Assembly (NCBI GenBank): GCA_965367295.1
Contig: CBDUHN010000014.1
Coordinates: forward strand, 1 to 62,758
DNA from: JAIVHA01 sp965367295
GTDB lineage: Bacteria; Pseudomonadota; Gammaproteobacteria; DSM-19610
Direction: 5' to 3'
DNA: 62,758 nt
Shown: in pieces, positions 44,617-52,352 of the stretch
How positions within the stretch are numbered: the stretch's first letter is position 1
Layout of the letters: the number at the start of each line of letters is the position of its first letter
Made by a program: the position numbers and the translations under genes
The notes under the pieces: model-generated
Seen by the model: the letters and a program-made list of their open reading frames with translations, nothing else
The model's database searches: none
Told to the model about the DNA's origin: nothing

Positions 44617-45096
44617 TCAGCGATAGCCGCGTTTTTTGCCACTCATATCTTCCAGCTCGGCACGCTGCTCATCGGTGAGAATGGCGTTGATCTTCGCACG
44701 TTGCTGCGCTCGTAACATAATCATATCGGCCTTCAAATCGCCCTGAGCATCCGCGACCTTACGCACCGCCGTTTCATCGAGCGGACTCTGCATCATCAGC
44801 GCTCTCAGCTGTTCGCGATTCGCCTGCATCTTGTCGCGTTGATCGCTCATCTGCTGTTTTGATGCCTCCATAATGGCCTCAATCTGCGTGCGTTGGTCAT
44901 CTCCGAGGTCCAGCTTTCTGGCCATGCGGTCCAGGTTAAATCCCTTGCCGCCATGTTTATGACCCTCACCCATGCGATGACCACTGCGTTCACAGTTCGG
45001 CCCATCGCTGTACTGCTTGGCGGACACTGTCGCAACAAGTCCCAATGAACTTACGATCAACACACTGGCCAACAGTGCCTTTGATGACTTTTTCAC
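44617..45096 (-). CDS. cpxP: CpxP/Spy-like periplasmic stress protein
   Basis: The 159-residue protein has a signal peptide (cut near TVSAKQ), a His/Gly-rich segment (HRMGEGHKHGGKG) and a long helical domain of the Spy/CpxP type with an LTDEQRAELEDM motif (LTxxQ). It should act in the periplasm as a chaperone-like protein and as a negative regulator of CpxA. The His-rich segment may bind metal. It is divergent from cpxRA, the usual arrangement, and a CpxR box lies between them. An extra GKKRGYR tail ends the protein. Confidence 0.88.
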   Translation of the reverse strand: MKKSSKALLASVLIVSSLGLVATVSAKQYSDGPNCERSGHRMGEGHKHGGKGFNLDRMARKLDLGDDQRTQIEAIMEASKQQMSDQRDKMQANREQLRALMMQSPLDETAVRKVADAQGDLKADMIMLRAQQRAKINAILTDEQRAELEDMSGKKRGYR

Positions 45097-45189
45097 AATT
45101 AATCTCCTGTCTCTGTTAGTGATATGCCCTGTAAATCAAAGCATGCTGCCAGACTAGTAATTTTCGGCGTCAATGTGTGTCGCAGCTGA

Positions 45190-45204
45190 GTAAGATTGTG
45201 TAAA
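45190..45204 (+). promoter_or_regulatory. CpxR binding box
   Basis: The sequence GTAAG-ATTGT-GTAAA matches the CpxR consensus GTAAA-N5-GTAAA with one mismatch and exact spacing. It lies 94 bases from the cpxP start and 91 bases from the cpxR start, so one box could control both arms. Further GTAA-like sequences follow at 45210-45245. Confidence 0.7.
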
Positions 45205-45294
45205 GATGAGTAATTATTGAAAACCAGTCATTACTTTTACCTCCCATTGTGCCAACATCAGTACAGGCATTTTGATTAAGATCAGAAATATCCC

Positions 45295-45990
45295 ATGAAC
45301 CGAATACTGCTTGCGGATGATGACATTGAGTTGTGCGGGATGCTAAAGCAATACCTGGAAGTGGAAGGTTTCCAGGTAAGTATGACCCATGACGGCGAGT
45401 CCGCATTGAATCAGGCCCGGACCGGCGACTACGACCTGGTCGTACTCGACGTGATGATGCCGCAGCTCAATGGCTTTGATGTATTACGCGAATTGCGAAA
45501 AGAGTCTTTAGTGCCGGTGCTGATGCTGACGGCCCGCGGCGAGGATGTGGATAGCATTATCGGCCTTGAGCTGGGGGCTGACGACTATCTACCAAAACCT
45601 TGCAACCCGCGCGTACTGGTTGCCCGCATCCGCGCCATACTCCGGCGCTTACAATCACAAACACAACACGACGAAGAGTCAGCGCCACCGGAAATATTGA
45701 AACTCGATGATCTCGAGGTTCAAACCGGGTCGCGCACAGTTACCCTGGATGGGCGGCCTGTCACCATGACGAGCACAGAGTACAGCGTACTTGAAGTACT
45801 ACTGCGAGAAGCCGGCCATGTCGTGTCCAAGGCGGAGTTATCAGAGCGCGCCCTGGGCAGGGAACTGACGCGCTATGATCGCAGTATCGACATGCACCTC
45901 AGCAGCCTGCGCAAAAAGCTTGGACCACTTGCCAATGGCGAGGAAAGAATCAAAACCGTTCGTGGCGTCGGCTACCAGTACACACGTTGA
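45295..45990 (+). CDS. cpxR: Response regulator CpxR
   Basis: The 231-residue OmpR-type regulator has an acidic pair in LLADDDIEL, the phosphoacceptor Asp in LVVLDVMMPQLNGFDVL, Thr in LMLTARGED and Lys in DYLPKPCNPR. A winged helix follows, with TSTEYSVLEVLLREAGHVVSKAEL and DRSIDMHLSSLRKKLG. It fits CpxR in length and in its cpxP/cpxA neighbours. When phosphorylated it should bind the GTAAA-type box at 45190. Its stop overlaps the cpxA start, giving coupled translation. Confidence 0.92.
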   Translation: MNRILLADDDIELCGMLKQYLEVEGFQVSMTHDGESALNQARTGDYDLVVLDVMMPQLNGFDVLRELRKESLVPVLMLTARGEDVDSIIGLELGADDYLPKPCNPRVLVARIRAILRRLQSQTQHDEESAPPEILKLDDLEVQTGSRTVTLDGRPVTMTSTEYSVLEVLLREAGHVVSKAELSERALGRELTRYDRSIDMHLSSLRKKLGPLANGEERIKTVRGVGYQYTR

Positions 45991-47366
45991 TGATGAACCG
46001 CCTCTTCTGGAAAATTTTTCTCTCCTTCTGGATTTCGCTTATCCTGTTCGCCGGCGCCGGTCTGTTGGCAGCGTCGCTCTTTCTGGAGCGCACGCGCGCA
46101 CAGGATGAGATCGAAAGTCCACGCGATCGGCAGATAACCTATATCAACGAGGCTCGGTTTATCGCGAAAATCGAAGGCATTGAAGGACTGAAATCGTGGC
46201 TGAAAAAACTCGACCGAACCGAGGCAATCCCCTTTTTATTGGTCGATAGAGCAGGCAAGGATTTACTTGACCGACCCATATCATCCCATCTCGCGGAACG
46301 CTTAAATCGCTGGATGAAGCCGCGGCGTTCGATGGATGAAAGACGATCGCCAGGGCGTCATGACCCGATCCAGGTGCCGGGCGTCGGCGAGTATCTGCTG
46401 GTGCCAGACTTTCAGGCGGTAACCCTGAATAGAGTGCTGAGCAGGCCGCGTGTCATCGCGCTCCCTGTCATCGTGGCCGCAATTGTCAGCGGGCTGGTCT
46501 GCTTTCTCCTGGCTGGATATCTCACCAGGCCTATACGGCGGCTCAGCAATGCGACCCATCAATTCGCTGCCGGTAATCTCAGTTTGCGGGTCGCGCCAAC
46601 CATGGGCAGGCGCAGGGATGAAGTCGCCGATCTCGCCCGTGATTTCGACCATATGGCAGCACGCCTGCAAATTCTCATCGGCTCACAGAACCAGTTGCTC
46701 AGCGACGTTTCACATGAGCTGCGCTCCCCGTTGGCTCGGCTGCAGGTGGCATTGGGGCTCGCACGCCAACGCCAACAACATCAGACCAATGCCGAACTGG
46801 ATCGCATAGAGCACGAAGCCGAACGCCTGAATGAATTGATCGGACAACTCTTATCACTCACACGCCTGGAATCCAATACCCGGCTCGCCCATTCAGAGCC
46901 GGTTGATGTGGCCGCCCTCCTGGCGGAAGTTGCTGAGAACGCGGATTTTGAGGCGCGTGCCGCGAATCGCCAGGTGCGCACCATCAATACCCTGTCGGCA
47001 ACCATTGAGGCCAACGAACCCCTGCTGAGAAGTGCCCTGGAAAATGTAGTGCGCAACGCAGTCAGATACACGGATGAGAATACCTCGGTAGACATCACCC
47101 TGCAGCATGACCCTGAACGCCCCGACTGGCTGCTTATTCAAGTACGCGACCATGGTCCTGGCGTGCCAGACGATATGTTGACGAAATTATTTGAAGCCTT
47201 CGTGCGCGTCGGTGATGCCCGCGACAGGGAGAGCGGGGGGTATGGCCTGGGATTGGCAATCGCGGAACGCGCGATACACCTGCACGGTGGCGTAATATCC
47301 GCAAGCAATGAACCCAATGGCGGGCTCAATGTGCGCATTCGCCTACCGCTTAATCAGGCCAAATAA
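45990..47366 (+). CDS. cpxA: Envelope-stress sensor histidine kinase CpxA
   Basis: The protein has about 458 residues: an N-terminal helix (about 7-30), a periplasmic sensor to about 150, a second helix (about 158-178) and a HAMP linker. HisKA follows with the phospho-His in DVSHELRSPLARLQVALG, then an ATPase domain with ENVVRNAVRYT, DHGPGVP and GGYGLGLAIAER. The arrangement matches CpxA. ATG 45990 overlaps the cpxR stop (TGATG); TTG 45987 or ATG 45993 are alternatives. It should sense misfolded envelope proteins and be restrained by CpxP. Confidence 0.9.
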   Translation: MMNRLFWKIFLSFWISLILFAGAGLLAASLFLERTRAQDEIESPRDRQITYINEARFIAKIEGIEGLKSWLKKLDRTEAIPFLLVDRAGKDLLDRPISSHLAERLNRWMKPRRSMDERRSPGRHDPIQVPGVGEYLLVPDFQAVTLNRVLSRPRVIALPVIVAAIVSGLVCFLLAGYLTRPIRRLSNATHQFAAGNLSLRVAPTMGRRRDEVADLARDFDHMAARLQILIGSQNQLLSDVSHELRSPLARLQVALGLARQRQQHQTNAELDRIEHEAERLNELIGQLLSLTRLESNTRLAHSEPVDVAALLAEVAENADFEARAANRQVRTINTLSATIEANEPLLRSALENVVRNAVRYTDENTSVDITLQHDPERPDWLLIQVRDHGPGVPDDMLTKLFEAFVRVGDARDRESGGYGLGLAIAERAIHLHGGVISASNEPNGGLNVRIRLPLNQAK

Positions 47367-47521
47367 ACGCTGGCATTGAGCATCTGGAGAACAGCGCATA
47401 TTTTACTACTTAGGTGCTAAATCCCCTATTGCGGCATAACTGACGTGCATATTCATCGTGAACGCCAACCGCGAGGTATCGCCTTAAACACTGATTTTTC
47501 TTGTGGCAGCTCTTCGAATAA

Positions 47522-47540
47522 TTGAGCCTTTATTGCTCAA
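47522..47540. terminator. Weak hairpin after cpxA
   Basis: TTGAGC (47522-47527) pairs with GCTCAA (47535-47540) around a seven-base loop, about 155 bases after the cpxA stop. No T-run follows directly, so it is a weak terminator candidate at best. The rest of the 47367-47649 gap shows no gene. Confidence 0.3.
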
Positions 47541-47597
47541 CTTAGAGCGAATCAACTCAGGGAAGGTTCAAGGACCAGAGACTATCCGTGAGCACCC

Positions 47598-47609
47598 CCT
47601 ACTCCCACT
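47598..47609. repeat. 12-base copy of the guaA 3'-end sequence (candidate att core)
   Basis: The bases CCTACTCCCACT are identical to 62701-62712, which is the very 3' end of guaA and its stop codon seen from the + strand. A related 10-base version is at 58082-58091. The guaA 3' end is a known integration site for genomic islands, so this could be an old attachment site. The match is short and could be chance. Confidence 0.35.
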
Positions 47610-47649
47610 TAATTGGGAACGATCCAGTTTTTCAAATCAGCATCAATGA

Positions 47650-47967
47650 CTAACTTATTGGCGCAGGCAGCAATACCATGTCCAGGCATTTCTTCAAAAA
47701 TCTGAATTCCCTGCCACTATATAATTTCAATGCTACCTGTAGATCTTCGGGTTTGAATGCACCGGCTATACGTGTAATCTCAGGTCGCCTTGCACCCACC
47801 TCTACCGCCACTACCTGCCAGGTGCGCGCCATCTCTGCGACTTCACGGATAATCGTGCGTACCTGTTTGGCACTGAGCCCAAAATAACCGACTGTATACT
47901 GCAGCATTTCCGCCGAACAAACACTTTCGTCAAGGTCGATATTCGTAGCCAGGATTCGTGCCTTCAC
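47650..47967 (-). pseudogene. C-terminal fragment of a HipA-type kinase gene
   Basis: The 105-residue frame matches only the last quarter of HipA-like Ser/Thr kinases: ILATNIDLDESVCSAEMLQYTVGYFGLSAKQVRTIIREVAE, a TW, then EITRIAGAFKPEDLQVALKL. The kinase core and any HipB antitoxin are missing. The frame begins near the stop of the CDF transporter, so the front was lost by deletion at this junction. It is a remnant of a toxin-antitoxin locus and not expected to be active. Confidence 0.6.
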
Positions 47968-48009
47968 ACATCGTCGGGCAACCCAGAGGGATGGATAGCT
48001 TCGCCTGGC

Positions 48010-48906
48010 TCATTCCAGACCCGCTGTTGCGCATTGCCCGTCCGGTGGCTCGATCTGCAGCGTGGTGTGATTGATTTCGAAGCGATCGTGCAACAACTGC
48101 TCGATGGCGACTCGAAGGACCTCGGTATCACGCAACGGTTGATCCTCCAGCACGATATGCCCCTCGAAGTGGATGTCGTGTTCGGCCACCTCCCAGAGGT
48201 GGATGTGGTGAACGCCCTCGACACCGGGCACGGCCAGCACGGCATCGCGTACCTCAGCCAGCGACATGGTACGGGGCACGGCCAGCAGAAACATGTCCAG
48301 AGATCGCCACAGGATCTGCAGGCTCTCCTTGAGTACGTACAGCCCGATCAGTATGGTCAGCAGCGGGTCGACCCAGTAGACACCGTAGAAGGTGATGGCA
48401 AATCCGCCGAGAATCACGCCAATGCTGGAGACTGCATCGGAGAACAGGTGCAGGTAGGCGGCCTTGAGGTTCAGGTTCTGTTTCGAGCCACGATGCAGCA
48501 GCCAGGTGCCAATCACGTTCGCCACCAGCCCGATGGTGGCAACCGAGGTCATCACCACACCGCCAATGGGATGCGGATCGTTGAAGCGATCCCAGGCCTC
48601 GGCGAACAGGTACAGACTGATCGCCACCAGCGCACCAGCATTGATAACCGCCGCCAGTACCTGGGCGCGTTTCAGGCCGAAGGTGTGCTGCTCAGTACGC
48701 GGACGGGCGTCGAGCCGGATGGCGATCCAGGCGATGATCACGGCGATACCATCGCTGAAATTGTGCAGGGCATCGGAGATCAGCGACAGGCTGCCTGAAA
48801 TCAGGCCGCCGATCACCTCTGCGGCGGTGATGACGAAATTCAGCCCGACCACGATGGCAAGACGAAAGCCGCTTTCCGGGGCGCCATGAGAATGCTTGTG
48901 ACTCAT
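48010..48906 (-). CDS. czcD: Cation diffusion facilitator (CzcD-like Zn/Cd/Co exporter)
   Basis: The 298-residue protein has six helices and the CDF metal sites: SLISDALHNFSDG in helix 2 and HLFSDAVSSIGV in helix 5 (paired HxxxD patterns). A cytoplasmic dimer domain follows, ending HTTLQIEPPDGQC. The short N-terminus is His-rich (MSHKHSHG). It should export divalent cations in exchange for protons. ATG 48906 overlaps the stop of a 31-residue frame (ATGA) and has GAGGA nine bases upstream, so I prefer it to 48915. It ends the - strand FmdE/TauE block. Confidence 0.9.
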   Translation of the reverse strand: MSHKHSHGAPESGFRLAIVVGLNFVITAAEVIGGLISGSLSLISDALHNFSDGIAVIIAWIAIRLDARPRTEQHTFGLKRAQVLAAVINAGALVAISLYLFAEAWDRFNDPHPIGGVVMTSVATIGLVANVIGTWLLHRGSKQNLNLKAAYLHLFSDAVSSIGVILGGFAITFYGVYWVDPLLTILIGLYVLKESLQILWRSLDMFLLAVPRTMSLAEVRDAVLAVPGVEGVHHIHLWEVAEHDIHFEGHIVLEDQPLRDTEVLRVAIEQLLHDRFEINHTTLQIEPPDGQCATAGLE

Positions 48907-48998
48907 GAACGGCATTCCTCACGTTCCAGGTGGTTCCGTAGCAACGATTCGAGTTCCTCGATGGAAACCAGGCTCTCGGTCAGACCACAACTGTTCAT
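48903..48998 (-). CDS. Short coupled open frame (31 residues) before the CDF gene
   Basis: The ATG at 48998 opens a frame of 31 residues, rich in Glu and Leu (SLVSIEELESLLRNHLEREE), with two Cys. Its TGA overlaps the CDF start (ATGA). It may be a leader peptide that couples translation, or the remnant tail of a deleted gene. I do not recognise it. The overlap and a plausible GGTGAG upstream are the only support. Confidence 0.35.
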   Translation of the reverse strand: MNSCGLTESLVSIEELESLLRNHLEREECRS

Positions 48999-49076
48999 GT
49001 TGATCTCACCATGATTTCTCTCGCGGATTTCAGCACGGGCCTGGTCCCAGTTGTACCGCTGGATCTGTTGTTTCGA

Positions 49077-49682
49077 TCAGCGGTCATAACCGGAACAGGG
49101 GATGCACACATGCTTCTCACCCACCACCCGGAGATACGCCTTGGCCACCAGTTCCCCGCAGGCGTCACAGGGCACGAAGCCCATGATCTCCGGCAGCCAG
49201 TCCTCGTCCCATTGGAAGATCTCTTCGATGGTCATGATGTCCGTTTCTGGTGCATTCCATACCAGGTCCACGAGTTCCATTTGCTCGGCCTCCGGGATCT
49301 CGTCCGGCATGACGCCCATGCCGCGTTTCTTCATGAAGGCGGACTCGGCGATCCTGGGCTGCAGGGTCGGCTTGTAGCTAATGCGTATCGCCCGGTTGCT
49401 GGCCTTCTCGATCAGGGTCAGGCCCAGCTTGCCCAGGCCGGCCTTGCGCAGGTTGCCCTTGCCCACGGTGCAGCCGGTGGCGCACTGCACGCCGTCGGCA
49501 AAACACATGCCACCGTGGTCGTCGCCGATCTCCACCACGGCCGCCAACTGGCTGCCGCCGGAGCGCCTGACGCCGAGGGTGCGCAGGGCGGCCAGCCCCA
49601 TGCGCAGGCCGCTGATGCTGGCCCAGCAGCGGTGGCCGTGGAATTTGATCATCTCGTTGAGTTGGGTTTTGTCGTCAATCAT
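49077..49682 (-). CDS. FmdE-family protein with C-terminal zinc ribbon (copy 1)
   Basis: The 201-residue protein has the FmdE core: MIKFHGHRCWASISGLRMGLAAL, then CFADGVQCATGCTVGKGN. The usual HGHxCP is HGHRCW here. The C-terminus is a four-Cys zinc ribbon (CDACGELVAKAYLRV, then CIPCSG). FmdE was named from methanogen formylmethanofuran dehydrogenase operons, but in bacteria lacking that enzyme its role is unknown; binding of a metal or metal cofactor is likely from the His/Cys motifs. GAGGAG lies seven bases before ATG 49682. It follows the TauE/SafE gene by 19 bases. Confidence 0.85.
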   Translation of the reverse strand: MIDDKTQLNEMIKFHGHRCWASISGLRMGLAALRTLGVRRSGGSQLAAVVEIGDDHGGMCFADGVQCATGCTVGKGNLRKAGLGKLGLTLIEKASNRAIRISYKPTLQPRIAESAFMKKRGMGVMPDEIPEAEQMELVDLVWNAPETDIMTIEEIFQWDEDWLPEIMGFVPCDACGELVAKAYLRVVGEKHVCIPCSGYDR

Positions 49683-49701
49683 GTCGATTCTCCTCAAATG
49701 T

Positions 49702-50469
49702 TCAGTTCAACAATCCGTGCAGCAGCTTGGCAGCGACCGCCAGCAGGACGATGCCATACAGCTTTTTCACCCAGCCCGGCCTGGCCTTGTTGGCCATGAA
49801 CCAGGCGCCGAGTTGTGAGCCAACAACGACGGCGGTGATTGTCAGTGTGGCAAGCACCGGGTCGATGTGCCCCTCGGCCATGTGTCCCAGGAAACCGGAG
49901 AAAGAGGAAAAGGTCACGATAAAGGCGGTGGTCGCGGCCGCCTCCTTGGTGGGATAACCCATCTCCATGAGCATCGGGCCGATGATGAAGCCACCACCGA
50001 GCCCCAGCAGGCCACCGATGAAGCCCGCGAAGCCGCCGACCACGGCGCCGATGGCCATGCGTTTGCGCGCTGGCATCTTCCGGGTCGGCTCGCCCCGCCC
50101 CGAGGTCATCAGGGTGCGTAGCCCGGCGACAATGACGGCAATGGCGAACAGCAGCAACAGGGTGTCGCGCGGCACATAGCTCACCGTCCAGGCGCCTACG
50201 GGGGCCAGTACCAGGGCGGCCAGGGCGGCCGGCATGCCGCCACGGAAATCCACCAGCCCTTCGCGGGCATATCGAGCAAAGGCCAACAGCGTGTTGAGCC
50301 CGTTGAGCAGCAGACCTATCGGAATAGCAACCGTCTTCACCGGCAGGGACAGCCAACTGAGTATCGGCACATACAACATGCCTCCGCCGAGCCCCAGCAT
50401 GGCAAACAGGAAGGAGACGGCGAAGATCAGGCCGGTGGCGATGGCATAGGTTTGAATAGTCAGTTCCAT
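49702..50469 (-). CDS. TauE/SafE family anion exporter
   Basis: The 255-residue membrane protein has about eight helices with the repeated TSUP motifs MLGLGGGMLYVPIL (residues 23-36) and GLLGLGGGFIIGPML (about 151-165). The family exports sulfite, sulfoacetate or other small sulfur anions, and some members act on metals or unknown anions. The nearby APS reductase makes sulfite a plausible substrate, but this is inference. Its start overlaps the end of the Usp gene by 10 bases, and FmdE copy 1 follows within 20 bases. Confidence 0.9.
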   Translation of the reverse strand: MELTIQTYAIATGLIFAVSFLFAMLGLGGGMLYVPILSWLSLPVKTVAIPIGLLLNGLNTLLAFARYAREGLVDFRGGMPAALAALVLAPVGAWTVSYVPRDTLLLLFAIAVIVAGLRTLMTSGRGEPTRKMPARKRMAIGAVVGGFAGFIGGLLGLGGGFIIGPMLMEMGYPTKEAAATTAFIVTFSSFSGFLGHMAEGHIDPVLATLTITAVVVGSQLGAWFMANKARPGWVKKLYGIVLLAVAAKLLHGLLN

Positions 50470-50864
50470 GGGCCTATCCCCCTCGGGGTCTGCCAGCGGC
50501 GACGCAACTTGTCCTGGATCGCCGGTGGCTTGTTAACGATGTCAGTCCTGGGCGTCTTGCGGACCACTTTTTCGGTGGCCGAACCCGGCAGAGTCCCGGA
50601 TGGCGCCCCGCGCCCGTGAGATCCCATGACGATGGCCGCCGCATCTTCGCTGAACGCCGCAGGGATACTGCCGTGCCATAATTCTGTTTGCAGGCGGTCT
50701 TCGTACTCGACCAACCCGGGCAGGCCGAGATCGGCCACATCGATCGGATCGATCATGTGTACAAGGATCCACTGCCGCGTCCGGTTGCATGCGCACTGTA
50801 CTGCATGCTGCAACGCATTCTCCGATCCGGTTGAAAAAACGACTGGTACCAGTGCCTTTTTCAT
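50460..50864 (-). CDS. Compact universal stress protein (UspA-like)
   Basis: The 134-residue protein starts with the UspA strand MKKALVPVVFSTGSENALQHAV and has the ATP-binding motif GSHGRGAPSGTLPGSATEKVV (G-2x-G-9x-G-S/T). The middle helix-strand segment is about 30 residues shorter than usual, and the end carries an unusual basic tail (KLRRRWQTPRG) that overlaps the TauE start. It may be an internally shortened Usp still able to bind nucleotide. It is the third gene of the FmdE/TauE block and probably responds to the same signal. Confidence 0.75.
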   Translation of the reverse strand: MKKALVPVVFSTGSENALQHAVQCACNRTRQWILVHMIDPIDVADLGLPGLVEYEDRLQTELWHGSIPAAFSEDAAAIVMGSHGRGAPSGTLPGSATEKVVRKTPRTDIVNKPPAIQDKLRRRWQTPRGIGPWN

Positions 50865-50876
50865 GTACCTGCCGCC

Positions 50877-51488
50877 TCAGGAGCCCCAACCGGAGCAGGG
50901 AATACAGACGAAATCGCCTTCCTCCGTGACGCGCAACTTGTTGACAAAAGTGACTTCACCACATCGACTGCAGCGCCGGGTCTTGAAGGTGCCCCTGGCC
51001 TTCGGTGGCTCGGTCTGCTGAACCTCGCCAATCTCGAGGAAATTTTCTTCCGCTAGCCCCAGTATTTTTTCGACCAGCGGGTCAACGACCTCAGCAGGAA
51101 TATCCTGGGGCTCGATGCCCCTGGCGCGCTGCTGAACGAAGGGCGAGTTCAGGGCGCCTTCGAAAAACTCTGGCCTGAGCGACACCCGTACCGAGCGCCC
51201 GGTACGGGTGTCGATGAGCGTGAAAGCCATCTTGTTGTAATACAGCTTCTGGATATTTGATTTTCCGTAGGTGCAGCCGGTCGCGGTCATGATACCGTCC
51301 AGGAAGCAGCCAGCCGCGTGCCCCTTTCCGGTTTCCGAGATGACCATCAGCTCCTTGTTCCTGGCGCGCTCGACGCCCAGCACCTGCATTGCAGCCAGTC
51401 CTGCACGCAGTCCCATCGGCATGGCGGGGCATTTGTGGCCATGAAATTTCATACCGGTCTCGAAGTATTCCTGTAATGTGGAAGTCAT
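50877..51488 (-). CDS. FmdE-family protein with C-terminal zinc ribbon (copy 2)
   Basis: The 203-residue protein has a canonical FmdE start, MKFHGHKCPAMPMGLRAGLAAM, and the second motif CFLDGIMTATGCTYGKSN. A long helical linker leads to a C-terminal zinc ribbon (CSRCGEVTFVNKLRV, then CIPCSGWGS). It is a clear paralogue of copy 1, but its His-Gly-His-x-Cys-Pro motif is intact. The two may form a heteromer or act in sequence on one cofactor or metal. AGGAG lies eight bases before the ATG. It follows a 40-residue membrane peptide and precedes the Usp gene. Confidence 0.85.
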   Translation of the reverse strand: MTSTLQEYFETGMKFHGHKCPAMPMGLRAGLAAMQVLGVERARNKELMVISETGKGHAAGCFLDGIMTATGCTYGKSNIQKLYYNKMAFTLIDTRTGRSVRVSLRPEFFEGALNSPFVQQRARGIEPQDIPAEVVDPLVEKILGLAEENFLEIGEVQQTEPPKARGTFKTRRCSRCGEVTFVNKLRVTEEGDFVCIPCSGWGS

Positions 51489-51531
51489 GATGTTTTCTCC
51501 TGTTAATAGGCAATTACAACCCAGAGGCGGA

Positions 51532-51654
51532 TCAGTTCAGCAAGAGATCCCTGGCCTTTCCGTAATTCAACCGGTGCATCAGCCCAGAGAACACCAAGGC
51601 GACAGTAAACACCGGCAAGATGGCCAGGATGTACGTGTCGGCAGACTGCGGCAT
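51532..51654 (-). CDS. Small membrane peptide (40 residues) in the FmdE block
   Basis: ATG 51654 with AAGGGA upstream opens a frame of 40 residues with one clean membrane helix (YILAILPVFTVALVFSGLMHRL) and a basic tail. It lies 43 bases before FmdE copy 2 on the same strand. An inverted repeat sits just upstream. I do not know the family; it may assist the TauE or CDF transporter or anchor a partner. Confidence 0.6.
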   Translation of the reverse strand: MPQSADTYILAILPVFTVALVFSGLMHRLNYGKARDLLLN

Positions 51655-51720
51655 GGTGTTTCCCTTCTTGTCTTCTCTGTTATTGAAGACGAAGGAAGGC
51701 ACTAAAAGATGCAGCGCCCA

Positions 51721-51748
51721 CGAATCGATGACTCGAGCAATCGATTCG
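51721..51748. promoter_or_regulatory. Inverted repeat in the promoter region of the FmdE block
   Basis: CGAATCGAT (51721-51729) and ATCGATTCG (51740-51748) are exact inverted copies with a ten-base spacer. It lies 67-94 bases before the 40-residue gene and after the sigma factor's stop. It may be an operator for a dimeric regulator, or a hairpin ending the sigma-factor transcript. No T-run favours the operator reading. Confidence 0.5.
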
Positions 51749-51818
51749 TTGCAGCCGAATGAGGACATGCACCACTTTCGGTGCGTTAGAAAAGGATGGG
51801 AAAGGCTATTACGACAAC

Positions 51819-52352
51819 TTAATCCTTGTCCGTGCGGGGCACGAAACAGCATACCTGCCCGGCCTCATCGAACCTTACCTGGCAGGCTGTCTTCAGATGC
51901 TCGCCCAGCCGTCGGCGCGCCCGCTGTAGTCGGGATTTTGCGCCGGGCAGGCTGAGCCCCATGAGACGGGCGAATTCGGCCTGGGGCAGGCCCTCAAGAT
52001 CGCACAGGGTAAGCGCTTCCCGGTCTTCCTCCGGCATCTCCGAAAGCGCTCTGGGCAGGCATGCAGTGAGGCTTTCCAGTGGGGCGGGCTCTTCCTCTTT
52101 GGCGGGAATCTCAGGCGGAAGTTCCCCCAGTAACTTGTGGGTGCGCAGATGATCGATGAGCCGGTTGCGGGTCACCCGGAACAGCCACGCGCGGGGATTG
52201 GTCAGTTCACAGAAGCTTCCACCCTCGGCGAGGGCCTTGAGAAACACGTCCTGCAGCAGGTCATCTGCCAGTTGTCGGTCACCGGCACGCTGGATCAGGA
52301 AGGCGCGAAGTTCCCCTTGGTGACGGTCCCAGGCGGCGAGCAGGCAGTTCAT
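51819..52352 (-). CDS. ECF sigma factor (SigZ-like)
   Basis: The 177-residue protein has sigma region 2 (QLADDLLQDVFLKALAEGG, then AWLFRVTRNRLIDHLR) and an intact region 4 (EEDREALTLCDLEGLPQAEFARLMGLSLPGAKSRLQRARRRL). It ends with a Cys-containing tail (TACQVRFDEAGQVCCF) that could sense metal or redox state. No anti-sigma gene is next to it, so the tail may do that work. ATG 52352 has AGGA close upstream and overlaps the stop of the preceding frame. It heads the FmdE/TauE/CDF block and may drive it. Confidence 0.88.
   Translation of the reverse strand: MNCLLAAWDRHQGELRAFLIQRAGDRQLADDLLQDVFLKALAEGGSFCELTNPRAWLFRVTRNRLIDHLRTHKLLGELPPEIPAKEEEPAPLESLTACLPRALSEMPEEDREALTLCDLEGLPQAEFARLMGLSLPGAKSRLQRARRRLGEHLKTACQVRFDEAGQVCCFVPRTDKD

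Noticed and set aside
47670..47680. An additional copy of the ATACCATG repeat
   Set aside because: It lies inside the HipA-like coding remnant and lacks the conserved flanking bases, so it is probably chance.
48034..48798. A 254-residue + strand frame opposite the CDF gene
   Set aside because: It is a shadow. The minus-strand CDF protein has all family motifs.
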